Under the pieces are notes generated by a model. It saw only the letters and a list, made by a program, of their open reading frames with translations, searched no databases and was not told the origin of the DNA. From the NCBI GenBank assembly GCA_013396995.1, contig VWZP01010162.1, forward strand, positions 1,158,261 through 1,222,260: a stretch of DNA of 64,000 nt. The letters are read 5' to 3'. This document shows positions 50,055 to 62,800 of this stretch, piece by piece (the stretch's first letter is position 1; each line of letters opens with the position of its first letter). Both the position numbers and the translations under genes were made by a program. This DNA is from Dicaeum eximium. Lineage: Eukaryota > Chordata > Aves > Passeriformes > Dicaeidae.

Positions 50055-50934
50055 ACCTTCAGATAAACACATGTACATCCATTCAATTTCTAGTCTGCAT
50101 CTGTCTAGTGCCAGGAACCAGTAGCATCAAGAACCAGCCTTTTTGTACCTTTACTTGCTAAACAAAAGCTTCCTCCTATGGTACTTTGCCATTGCTTGTA
50201 GGTATTCGTTGAGTCCTTGTAAGTTCTCTATGGTATTTACCCCTTATGATAAGGCATGCTTTCAAATACTTCCATTATTCTTATGATTTTTTTCTATGAG
50301 CCACACAGATATTTAAAAATCTGCCTGAAAGGCATCTGCAGTGCTTTCCTCAATCTGAATATTTCCTATTTTACTGTAATTGAACGTCAGAGAAGAGTAT
50401 TTACACATAGCACTAAGATACTGATTATCTCCAAGACTCCCCATGTCTTTTTTAAAGCCATTCACCTCCTGGAGATGATAAAATAATCCACAGAAATGTC
50501 TGAATTGTACAGATATCTACCTTGGAGAGGGGGAGGAACTGAAAACCCCAGGAACTGCTTGTCTGCCTATCTTTCCATTCCGTTCGGCATTGCAGCTATT
50601 CAGTATTAAGGAAGAAACTGTTCATTCCTTAAACCTGTTTTTAAAAATCGCATGGCACGCTTTCGGTTCTGTGAAATGCAGTTAATGAACTGTGCACAAT
50701 GATCTTCTGTTAGATCTTGGCCTTCCCTATTATTTAATTGGCAATTAGTTCAACACACTGCACCGCATGCACTGCTAACATGACCACACTACCCAGACAG
50801 AAAGTATTTTTTCAGAAAGGAGTAAAAGCAAAGAAAAAGGGTATATGAAATTCCATCATTGGAAAGGATGTTTGAAACCCCAGCACTACCAGCCCTTGGC
50901 AAAGACCAAACAAGGCTAGCAGATTGAAAATTAC

Positions 50935-51097
50935 CTGTCTCCATAGGGAGCATCCTGCCAAAGCTCAGTGTGATGGTGCATAAGAGAACAGAATAAAGCA
51001 GGCTTAAAAAGTGACCACAGCATTCTTTACATTTCTTGGCTGTAATCCACTTATGAATCTTGCAGTTTTTATTCATTTTCCCTTCTTTTAATGAAAA
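50935..51097 (-). other. Candidate alternative exon with signal-peptide-like ORF
   Basis: On the minus strand an acceptor (GTTGTTTTTCAG) and a donor (GACAG|GTAATT) bound 163 bases with an ATG at 51076. The frame reads MNKNCKIHKW through a hydrophobic FLSLLYSVLLCTITLSFG to PMET and ends in phase 1, compatible with splicing onto CNTN1 coding exon 2. It has no known homologue that I can name and could be chance. Confidence 0.2.
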
Positions 51098-54000
51098 CTG
51101 AAAAACAACACAACCATTTATATTTGCAATATTTCTAGCTTTAACATGTGGAGAATTAGGAAAGAAATTATGAATACATTGGCTGCTGCTTTTTCTGCAT
51201 GAATAAGACCATTATGGCTTTGGACCATAATCTGAATTCTCAGACAAGTCACTCTAAGTGAATTATAGCTTTTGAAAGTGTCCTGAGAAGCCACCTGATT
51301 CACCACTGTGCTACTACACCTTCTGGATAAGGTTATACAACATAAAAATAGAAATAGTGAAGCACTGTACTAGAAGTATTTTTAAGCCGTACAATTTTCT
51401 GTTTGTATTTAAATAATTTTTCTAGAAGGTTTTGTGGGATAAGAAATGTCATTTCAAGAGCTGAAATAGAAAGGAGATAACTTTAAGAACTGTATGGACT
51501 CTATTTTTCCTATGAAGAGAATTACAGACAACAATCTGTCCAAATGTCTCATAGCAGATAAAGAGTAACTGATGTATGTAACTATTGTGCATCCCTGCAG
51601 TGATGCAGCTGCAGCTTTTGTGTCACTAATGGACTCCTCTCTTGGCAGAGAAGGAATCTCCAGTCCTTTTCCAACAGGTGACAGGCAAAAATAAATTACA
51701 AATCCTTGAGTTGGCCTGTCAGGGAGCCAATTACCATTTCAGCTGACCAGAATCACTCGAAAAGAAAAACAAAGAAGAAGAAACATGACAGAAGATGACA
51801 GAAAAATTACAGGAAAAAAACAACAGAACTGGGCAAAAAGGAAAAGTGGATTGAATGCTGAAAATACAAGGAGTCTCAAAATAAAATTAGGATAGCCTCC
51901 TAATAGTTGTGCTGTTTTTCTTGCTTTCTTTTTCATTTGATGGTAGTAAATGCAAAGACCAGGCCCCTGTGGATCTTTTCTGGTATCTTAACAAAACACA
52001 CTTTGCCCCTGGCAAGTTTTTACAGTTTGCTATTTCAGTGATTTGGGTTTTAATGGAGTGCTGTATCTTATTCAGCAGTAAGTACTGGCATGAACTTGAG
52101 AGACAGCATGGGTGGAAGAAGGGGAGGAGACAGAGGGAAGGCTTTCTCATCCCTCCAATTATAATACACTCCACAGCTTGCCCAGAGGAGGGAAGGGTAC
52201 TGGCCTCAGGGACAAGGGTGCAAAGAAAAAAGGGATAAACATGGTGATTTGGCTTAATAATATGCTGCCTACTATATCAAACTGGATTAGATACAGCTCA
52301 TTTCCTGCAAAGGTTTCCCAGGCTTTGCTTTACATTGCCTTGTGCCAAACTAGAGAGTTGTTTCCTGTTATCCCATAAATGTGGGTTTAGTAGAAGGATA
52401 CAACTGTAGTAGGAAGCTGGGTGCTGCATGGTTCTGATGGTGAGTCTCAGCATGGGACACCTTCTCCTCTAAAGCTTGCTCCTAAATTGTCCCTCAGTAC
52501 CTCAGTTGGGTAAACAATGACACCCAGGGTAGTCAAAAAAGAGCTCTCTGTTTTCTGAGAGATGCAGATGCAGTTTTACCACATGTAAAAGTTTAGAGCA
52601 AGCCAATTTAGAGACTGTTTAATGAGTGGCAGTCCTAACGTAGTACCTACATGGTTCTTTCCTTCAGAGTTTGCAGAAGGCATGCAACACCAGCAGCAAC
52701 AACATATGGTGTTGCTGGTTTCAAAATTCACGGTGTAAAGTGCTTGATTTGATTCAATTTATATGTAAAAATGAAGTGGAGAGAAATATAATTGATAATC
52801 ACCAATCTGCCTCCAGCTCTTATCTTCATGTTTGAATGGGTATAAAATATGAGTCCTTTGGGAAAGGAAATGGGAAAGGAACTGGAGGCTTGCCTGCACA
52901 AGGGTCAAATGATAGGAAGCTCAGACAACATATTCATCAGCTGATCAGGGTCCTGGTCTTCACCTGCATCCCACTGAGCTTCCTACCTTTGCAGCCAACA
53001 GTAAATAATAGATTTGTGGATATTTGTGGATTCAGACACAGCTTCTATCAGGAGGGAGTGGCTTTTGTTACCCAAATTACACAGAAGCAGGTTCTCAGGG
53101 AACTTAAAATGTTTGCAGCTCCTGGCATGTCTGGTATCCTGCTTTCCATCACAAAGAAACCTATTGGCTTTTTTCAAAATGTTTGATTAGAAAAAAAAAA
53201 TATTTTCAGAAGAAAACACTTTTCAGAAGCTTCCCCTAAAACTTAATTTCAGGTAAAAAGACATGGTTGTATCAGTATTTTTGTTCTCTAGCACAGAAAC
53301 ACAGGGCTGGCACTTACTGTCACAAAATGGGGGAAATAACAATGTCCGAAGGTGTGCTTCTGTCTGCCTCAAGAACTGCTGTGCAGGGAATTATTATTAG
53401 AATTGAAAAAGAAGACCTAGTACTGAACAGTACCAAGTATCTAGGTAGTAAACAAGTATACTAAGCGGTAAACTAAACAGTAACAAAGTTTCTAAATAAA
53501 AAAATAATAAACAAACTGAAAATGGTCTTAAAAGCATTATGTTCTTAGCATATGGCTGCAGGTTATATGGAAAAAAGACAAATATCTATTGTTTTTATAC
53601 CTGGAATCTATACAAAGTATTTGGTACAAACTGGAAAGCTGTTCAAATTCACATTTTTCAGATATGATAGAAGATCCTGTTTTATCAATTTATATAAAAG
53701 TTTAAAAGATTGTATTAATATAAAATAAACTAGAATTATATCCTCTCTTAAATCTCAAAACTCATTTGACTGATAATGCTTACATTTATAAAATGTTAAC
53801 TGGGGGCTTGAAGACTCAACACATCTCACTCTTTGCCATTAAGAAGAGTAGGGTGAATTGCTCAGACAGCTGGTCTGATTCCATACCATGTTAAAAAAAG
53901 TTTACCACAGATTCTGGGAATGCCCTTGATAGAAGTAACTTCTGCTGTTCTTGAACTGTATCTTTGTATTTTGCACAGCTATTTGAACACACGCCATAGG

Positions 54001-54167
54001 TCCCTAACCCAGTTATGAGAATGGGCTGTGAGATGCCTCCCCAAGGCCTCCAGTGATGCATGTGCTGACCCTTGGGCTGGGGGCTATGCTGCACTCAGGT
54101 TCTTGCCAGAGAAATGCTGCAGACACCTGTGCCCAGACCTGACCTTGCCTTGCTGACTTCAGTCCGG

Positions 54168-54347
54168 ATTGGCAATCCAGACTCTTGCCGCATTCCTGAT
54201 TTCCATCACTGGACCCCCTCTGCTCTTCTTGCTCAGTTATAAATAGCAAGGTGTATGTCTCCCTACAAGTACACGTACCTGAGTTGGTTTCAGCCACAAG
54301 AAATGGAAGGACCTGCACATTTGCACGTGTCTGTGTGTTTGGAAGGT
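54168..54347 (+). promoter_or_regulatory. Candidate plus-strand promoter with first-exon donor
   Basis: An inverted CCAAT box (ATTGG, 54168-54172) lies about 66 bases before a TATA box (TATAAATA, 54238-54245). A strong 5' splice site, GGAAG|GTGAGT, follows at 54345/54346. Together they could define a short first exon of about 75 bases of a transcript antisense to CNTN1. A gene partner downstream was not found. Confidence 0.2.
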
Positions 54348-57300
54348 GAGTGGGGAAGGCTGTCGCCGCAGGCTCAGTACGTAGATGGGGACTGTAACAA
54401 GGTGATGTGTGCGCAGCACAAATGGTACTGGTGTCATTGAGGACACTGGCCCTGCCTTGGCTCATGCAGTGCCTTCCCTTGCCAAGCAGCCTGCTCTTCC
54501 GGGCCCTGAGAAATTGCATCATCTGCTTCTGAAAGCACACAAAGAGCTGAGCTTCTGCACAACGGGAAAGAGACACAGAATAGGTAATTTTTATAGAATG
54601 TAACAATTTGCATCAGACGTGATGATGTCACAGAAAAACATTTTGAATTTATTGTATCCAACAGCTTAAATAGCTCATTACATTTAAGTTAAGACGAAGA
54701 CAACTGGCTAGCTTTCATATCAATGAGATGCTTCTATACTCTGCATGCTTGCAGGAAATAAAATGAAATTAAGAGTTTAAAAATTTCCTGTGCTCTCTGT
54801 AAGCATCCAAAGGATTAGTAATGTTCATTGCTAGGCAAACTTCAAGTTCCATTTGTAGAGCCAGAGAAGAACTCCGGGATGACCACTGAAGCATTATGCA
54901 TGCTTTAGTAATTGTGTGGCAAGTTTCCTACGTCATGAAAGCAGCTGGAGAGTGCTTACTTCCAAATGCTCCAATGCCAAGTTTGTTTGTCCCAGTTTCA
55001 GAATGTTACAGCAAAACAAAGCCAATTTGACACTTTATTTTCTAGTTTTCTGCGACACTTTCATCTTTACTAGCCTGTTTTGAACTACCAATTTTTAATA
55101 AGTGAAGATGATTTTTCTCACAAAGGTAGTTGTTCAAAAGTTAATTCTGAAGATATCCATTAACCATGTTGTCTACTACTACTATGTAAGACATTTGATG
55201 ACACCCCTGCTGTTGAACTGCCTGTAAAAGTACATATAAAATAAAAAAGGAAAACACATCTGTACAATAAGAGATAAATCAAAATTATCCGTGTTTTGCT
55301 TGTTTAATGCCAATCTTCCTTGTAAAAATTCCATCATTTTATTTGACCATGAAGTGTTAAAAGCATTCTGCCTTTATTCATCATAAAACACGTTCTTTTT
55401 TTTACAAGTTTAAAAAAAGTAAGGGAAAACAATAGTGGTGAGAAAAGTCTATCCTTTTTAGCTGATGTTCTGCCAACAATTAATTGCCATTATTCTGCAC
55501 ACACTGATAGACACTATCTACCAACTAATCTTATGGTTTCCATATATTGAGGAATTAGAATAATACTTGTATTTAATAAAGAAATAATTTTAAACCTCTT
55601 ATGAACAGTTGTAGTACTTAGCTCAAGAAAAAAAAATATGTATCCACAGAGACATTCATTCAGGTGCAGATTCATTCAATGGTCCTGCTTCTTTTTGTTT
55701 CCAAAGCTGAAGTCTTCTTTGTGGCTTAGGCTGAATGAAAATCTTCACACATGCTCTATTTTTCTGTCAAGTGTTATGTCACTTTAAAAATCCTGCTACT
55801 TCCTATCTTTTCAGGAATACCTAAAAACTCAACAGACCCAGTTCTGTATCTCAATGTCCTTTGTATTATCATCCTATGTATCACCACCACCATTATGTTC
55901 CTTCTTTGACACAAAATCAGGCCTGAAGACATGGACAACTGCTTTCCAAGGAAAGTAACCACATTAACATGAACTTTTATTTAGTGGTAAAGTAGTAAAA
56001 AAAGAAATCTATTTTTGTATAGATAACTGGTACAGGCCTTTTAGTTCCCTCCTGAGCCTCTAACTTTTCCTTGTCAGTCAGCCTGTAATGAAGGATTTCC
56101 CACACATGCTTCCTTTTTAAATGCCACAGAAAGAAACAGCTTGTTTTTAAAAAGCACAGTTAAAAGTTCTGTCTTTACACTTTAAAATAAAATTCCATCA
56201 GGGGATTAAATCTGAACTCTATCCATTTCATGATGTGCACAAGGTCACATAACTCCGCAAAGAAAAATTGCCTTAGGACAAATATATCTTTTGTCAGTGC
56301 AAGGAAAGACTCACACAAACCCACAAATTGTCTCTCAAAACCAAACTATAGTTTTTGCAGCAATAAATTAATATTCAGTTCAGGAGGATCGTCTGTGTTA
56401 CAAATGCCAAAACAAACCCAAACTAAATAAGGAGACACTAGTGATGGAAGCTTGATCCTACAATCTGTTTTGTTCTGGTCTCTGGCAATCAGAGAGAATA
56501 AATATTTGATAGCCTAGAAGCTCAGGGTGAAGTAAGTGGACTTACAATGTCATAGCTGCCAAGCCCTGACTGGTCTGTGCCCTCCTCAAATACTTGACTT
56601 CCAGGAGACAGTTCTCACTGTTCTGCCAGGAACTGACTGCAGCAATTCAGAGCCAATTTAGGGTGTTGTCATGAAAGAACGTTTTCTATAGGAAGAAAAT
56701 CCATGAGGCTGCCCATCTCTAAGAGGTGACAGAAAATGCTTTGTAACACCTGTTATGGTATAACCTGCTTCTGCAATGCCTCTGCAGTTCACTTCTTTGC
56801 TGTTAAAGTACATCAGACATGATGGTGATAGTGTTTTTGCTGGATCATAAGGTTAAGATAATCAGGCATTTCCAGCAAAATTCACACTTTCCAGCACACT
56901 GAGTTGTTCAGTGATGACAAAAGTGTGCCCATGCCCATCTACTGTGGTTTGGTGGGCCTGCAGGCCACCTTAGAAATGCTTTCTACAGATTTTGCTTTTA
57001 AATATGCTGCAAACATGAAGGGGAAAATTATGAAATGTGCTAGACAGTACTAGAAACAGAAGTCCTGAGTAGGTTAAAAACAGTAGAGGAAACACTGATG
57101 GCAATTCCACCATAATCCATTTATACTGTCTTCTGAAAAAGAGAAGACAATTGGCAAAGCATCTCATCTGCTGTAGTCAGCAACATCAGAAAATTGAAAT
57201 GGAGTTTCCTAGGACGGGACTAATTTCCATTTACATGGCATAGACTAAGGTTTTACTGTAAATGGTATCAAATTTCACTATGTAACTAGCTGAAATCACC

Positions 57301-59076
57301 TCCAATCCTTCACTGCCTCAGCTTTATTATCTTACAGCTATTCACATTTGGATGTTCATTGCATTTTATTATCATTGGCACAGTAAACAAAATTGGCATC
57401 TTACAGTGATCCTTACGCATAATCATTTAGACAATTTGGAGACTGAGTCATGGCTAAAAATTGATTTGAATAGAGCTTTGTTCATTTAAGCTGGAGGATG
57501 AACAGTTCCAGAAGTGGAGCATGGAGTCCACTTCTTTGATTACTTTGATTTTCAGTAACTGTATTGCTGTCATTTCTCAGCAATATCCAATAGTACCTTC
57601 ATGTGTTTCTGTAAATAATTTTGGTACAAACAGTAATTTCAGTAGAGTTTAACTTGTTGGGGAAATACCTCTTTTATGGAGAGATATTTGCAAATGTTTG
57701 ACAGAAATGGGACTGAAGACTAGCAAAAGGTATTTCAACAATAAACTATTATAAATCAGAAATTTCCTAAAGGGTCTGGGTTAAAGAAAAGTGACATACA
57801 CTATAAGAACAAACTGTAGAGCACAGAACATTATTTAAGTGTCATAGGCTCTCTATGAAACCACTTTTACTTCTTGCTGAAGAAGCGTAAAGGTAAAGGG
57901 ATAAACTGCAAATCTTATAGCTTTTCCTAAAGCTCTGGAAGGATGTGCACTTAGTACTGAAGACAGCCTGATTTTTTATAACGCAATATAGAATGCAATT
58001 TTTCTTGATACTGATTAAGCCACCAGAGAGGTGCTAAACTCCTTATTTCCACCAAATGGCAAATTCCAGGGATGCTCATAAACTGACGTTTCATTCCAGT
58101 GAGTCTCAGTAGTAGTTACAGATGTTCAGCACCTGTCAAAGTTAAGTTCTTTGTCACTCTAAAATAATGGATTGGTTTAATATCAACATGTACCTGGCCA
58201 TAATGTGAGATTTTCATCAATTAATGAAAATACATAGTAAATGGTATAATAAATGATACTTCTAAGGAATACATTCAACTGACCTAAGAGATTAAAGGGT
58301 AAGAAAATTTTAAAGCGGTTATACTTGCTGTTAAGTTTGGTGCTTTAATTCTTCCTTAGAATTAAAATTTATATGTAAAATTTTAAAAAAATTTGTCTTT
58401 TTTTTTTGAGAAAAAAATCTACCAATTTCCATAAAGAATGAATAAATGCTTAATCTCCATCATCTGCCTAGAAACCCAGCATCTTTCTTCTGCTACTCTC
58501 CTATTTGTAGACAACAGCATTATCCTGGTACCAGTGGGACAAAACCCACTTACTGCTAAGGTTAAGCCAGCTTGCCTCTGCACTGCAGAGGAGCTGCCTC
58601 CAGGTAAGGAGCTGTAGTTCAGAAATTTTGTTGAAATGTACAGAAGAATGTGAGACTGAAAAGAAGACTGACAGAACTAGAAATTTCTACAGTGAATATG
58701 TATAAGGTTTTTCGTCCTTGGTGTGGAGAATGGTTGTATTCTCTCAGGTAGATATTACAGTAATACTAATGCTTGCGATACACCAATCTGTTCAGATTTG
58801 GAATGTTTTAAGTACATGAAAATCAGGTGAGATTTCCTAACAAAACTTGCTTTGTTGTGGTTTTTTTCCCACTTTAATACATTTTATGTTACATAGCTCT
58901 CGTATCTAATGAAATATACTATTTCATGAAATTGAGATAGAAATACAAACGAAATGACGTTAAAACAAAGGTGTTTTGGTTCTCTGGTTAGTAATGCAGT
59001 CACACATCTAACATAATTAGGTAATAAAATAAATTAGCATATTTGAAGACAAACACATTTTAAAAACTTGCTCCCT

Positions 59077-59586
59077 TGTAGCAGCCACAGAGCCTGTGAG
59101 GCCTCTCTGGTGGTCAGTAGCCCAAGATAAAGAAATGCCTAGTCATGATGACCGGACCAAAGAAACCCCTCTCCCGCCTTCAGACCCCTGTTATCTCTCT
59201 GTAAGACCATGGGTCACATTTGCCTCGACCCTTACCATTGGACTGTTTCCCAAAACCCTCATACCCTATATAAACCCCTATTTCTGCCCAGTACAGAAGA
59301 GCAGGAGAGCTGTCACTGACCCTTTCGCAGAGACCCCTTCGCAATGAAGGCAGATCTGCGGAATTCACACATCTCTTCTCCTCTCTCCTCCCTGCGTCTG
59401 CCGAGGTGCTTAGGAAGCAAAGAGCTGGAATCACCAAAGAGCTGAGATCACTGTAAGAGCTGAACTGCTTGCTAAGATAGCCTGTGGCTGGGAGACTGCC
59501 TGAGGCACCTGGACAAGTGACCCCTTTATCCGGGATAATTACGGCGGTCCTGGGTCAGACACACCCAGAAACTCCCAGCCGTAATA
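59077..59586 (+). mobile_element. Probable solo LTR of an endogenous retrovirus
   Basis: This 510-bp segment starts TGTAGCAGCC and is flanked on both sides by CTCCCT (59071-59076 and 59587-59592), a 6-bp direct repeat that would fit a class II (alpha/beta-retrovirus-like) target-site duplication. It is richer in GC and CpG than its surroundings. It contains a TATA box (CTATATAAACC, near 59266-59276) with downstream sequence rich in CT blocks. No primer-binding site or gag-pol sequence follows, so it would be a solo LTR. The 3' terminus (GTAATA) is not the canonical CA, so the exact end is uncertain. It is oriented antisense to CNTN1. Confidence 0.5.
59267..59274 (+). promoter_or_regulatory. 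TATA box inside the LTR-like element
   Basis: TATATAAA is preceded by a C-rich stretch and lies about 190 bp into the element, as expected for a U3/R promoter. Transcription from it would run away from CNTN1, antisense to the gene. Confidence 0.45.
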
Positions 59587-59821
59587 CTCCCTGATGATTT
59601 TTCCCTAGGATTAGTGCTGTAATGTTCTTTTCTGCCATGTTGGAATTGGGAATATGTGTGGACTTGAGTGTGGTTAAAAGTGACACTTTTACCAGTAATG
59701 ACATTTAGGTTACATTTTGCTTTGATTCTCCTTCTTTGTCAACAGATCTTTCCAATAAATTTTGAGTGTTAAGAAGACTTATTCTAACAGGACTGACAGA
59801 GATAATAACACTAACACTAAC

Positions 59822-59853
59822 ACTATTTATCAAACACTACTTTGATAAATAGT
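59822..59853. repeat. Perfect 13-bp inverted repeat, 6-base loop
   Basis: ACTATTTATCAAA (59822-59834), loop CACTAC, and TTTGATAAATAGT (59841-59853) pair completely. It follows a short CACTAA repeat and lies about 240 bp downstream of the LTR-like element. There is no T-run or gene end to suggest a defined role. Confidence 0.9.
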
Positions 59854-62800
59854 TTAGAAACTTACCTACATTGCTACAGGGTCCTAATTTGTGGAGTTTA
59901 GAGCTAAAGTTCTCTTAGTCAGGGAATTAACAAGATTTAATCAGTTATAAACAGGGAATGTCTGTTTTGCTTCATTAGAAAATGTACAGGACACTGGTTA
60001 TCACTATAATTGTATTATAAACAATCAGCACATGCCCCAAGATTTGCAACAGAAGCTGTAATATCGTATAGTTTATAGTAGCTATTTGCATGCCATACGG
60101 ACTCAGTGCCATACGGAAAAGCAGTACTATGTTAAAATATCTATTCAAGAAAAGCATTAATGGTTTGGAAATTTAATTAAAAACAGCTAATGATTTTAAA
60201 CATGCTTCTTCTTTTTAAAAAAACAAACTAATCAAGTTAATGCTTGGGCAATCACATTTTAATGGCTGATTTTTCAAATGCGTAACTTTTACAGTTGTAT
60301 AATCTAGAAGCAAAGGCTAATACTCTGAAGCACATCCTGATGCCCTGTTATTAAAAATTTAAGAGTAGAGTCATTCAGGACACTGTCTATAGTTGGAAGA
60401 TAGAGATCTCCTGACTGCAAAAACACTCAGCCTACCAAAGATCTAAGTGTCTTAGTGGGTGCTTTCTTGATTGTCTTATTTCACTTGCCCCCTCCTAAGA
60501 GTGGCAAAGCAGACTACACACCTAGCTCATGCAGCTCACTTGGATGGATAAAGTTTTAGGTGTGATGAGCCTGGTTCCTGGCTCCTAACACTTTAACATA
60601 CTAAAAAATTACAGGATCTGTATCTTCTACTCCTTTTAGGAGCAAATCTGCAACGAGTCAGACAAAGTGCTTATAAAGACTACGGTTTTGAAACCATTTC
60701 TGATTTAGTGACAGGGTCTGGTTTCCAGTTTTATCTTCTCTTATACATAGCATGTCTGTCTCCACACAGTCTCAGTTACGGCCCCTCCCAGAAAAGAATA
60801 CGGCATTCAACAAAACAATGAAGCTGAAAAATGGAAATAAATACATGATTTCTCACTTTGCAGAACTGGCCTCCTCATGTAAGATGTAATTTCTGTTGGA
60901 GAGGCTTTCATGGTATTTTTTATGCAAAGCCCTACTACAATCTAATATTCTCAGTTCTGCTGATAGTACAAAGACCCAACAACACTAAGTTACTGAGAGA
61001 AGAATCTAGCCTTAACTGCTGTCATTTATATCTCCAACAGGAAAGAGCAACCTCACAAACTGCTGAAATTATTTTTGAAAATGTATGCATTTAAAAACCA
61101 GTCACTCCTCCTAACTGATATAATACATTGAGGGCAGCTGAACGCCAGACAGTTATTACTGCCATGAAATTTTCATCTAGTAAGTGTGACAATTAACATC
61201 CTAACTGCATTTGTCTCATGCTAATGCTGAGTATCAAGAGACCAAATTGAGCACAACCTGTTAAAAACCTGAAGAGAAATTTAATATAGGAGTAACAGTT
61301 CGTAGCCAGCTGAGATTTACAATTTCTCTTACGTGAAGTAGAAGGATATACGGTTTCAGCTCCTGTTGTCAACACTACAAATAAAACATGAATTAATCCC
61401 TAAAAGGCACTGAAGGAAGTCAGCTATGCAATCTTAATGATTCTAAACTCTTTTGCTGAAGTATACAGTTTGTAATCTCAAGCAGATTCCACAGTTTTGT
61501 GACAATTAGGATATCAAGCAGAGCAACAAAAAAGGCAACACCAGCTGGAGGCAGTCATTGAATCTCACTGTCAATGCAGCAGTAAAAGAAATCCTGTTCT
61601 ACCAAAATGAAAAGCATAAAACAAAGATAAGATGAATTGGGAGAGGATGTAAACCAATCCCAAACTGCTACCTTCAAATGGCTGAGTATTAAAGATCTTT
61701 GGGTAATTTACAAGTCAGCAGATTGGGAGTTGTCTAACTGGATGCCACCACCGGGTGTCACTGGTGCCTCCACAAGAAGCTGCTGAACACGCATTTATCA
61801 GGCTGCACAGCTTAGAAATGGCAGTACTGGGAGTTTGAAACACTGTCATGTTAACACTTTCAGTTGCTTTTCACTTTTACCATTTCTCCAGTTTACTCCA
61901 GAAGCTGAAAGTACTTGGTAAACCTCAATAATACTTGAAGAAGTGAACAAAGAAAATAAAATTTTATAGCTAGCAACCATACTGCTGCAATTATCCTAAT
62001 CCTAACATCATGTTTTGTTTTCCTTTAAAGTAGGTATAGCAGGCTTTCTGGAATATCATCTATTGTATTTATTCTGTCTACTGAACACAGAACTGAAAAT
62101 TTCCTTATTCTGTACTAGCATCTTCATGTTCTACCACACCATGAATTTTACCGGCCAGGTAAAATGTCATACACACCACTAATCTAAACAGGAGGTTTTT
62201 GCAATAGATGGGTCCCGACAGCTGAAGCTGGAAACCACCAAACCTTATGCATCTACTGTTATCTTTCTTTGGAATTCAGTCATAACACCAGCTTCTTTTC
62301 ACCTAAAATGATATAGCTATAATGAAAGCGGTATTTTTGCTCTTCTAATTATTTACTGTAGTCCACTGGCAAATCTAGAAAGAAGGGAAAAAAACAGCCT
62401 AATCATATAAGGGTTATATTAAAACATCGTCCTCTGCTGATTGGCTCTGTGAAGGAAGCAAACCCAGAAACTCACAAAGCAAAGGATACTGGAGACCTAC
62501 ATGCAGCCTCTACCCACAGCTAACAGGGCACTTCCCTGGAAAATATGTTTCCTTCAAGAATCTCTTTTTGTAGATTAATAAGCAGAAAATATGGGGGGAA
62601 AAAAAGTGTAGACATAATGGGTTGGTTTTGACAATGGAACAGGGGTGCCAAAGGGAGATAATTTGTTGTGCAACATATCAGTAAGGGTGATGAAAGGGGG
62701 CACAACACTGAGATTATAAAGAGTGCTGAAGACAGAACACTCTTCAAGGCAGTGCCATCTGTGAAGAATTACAGGAGATCATGATACCAAATTGCAGAAG

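Noticed and set aside
54013..54606. A 197-residue minus-strand open frame
   Set aside because: No recognisable family or domain, overlapping open frames on both strands, and local GC enrichment explain it.
59096..59437. Open frames of 83 and 85 residues in the LTR-like element
   Set aside because: They overlap on opposite strands in a promoter-like, non-coding LTR segment and show no retroviral protein similarity.
61735..61780. GC-rich CACCACCGGGTGTCACTGGTG segment considered as a CTCF site or tRNA-like fold
   Set aside because: It lacks the CTCF spacing and has no A/B box or cloverleaf. It is probably a chance imperfect repeat.
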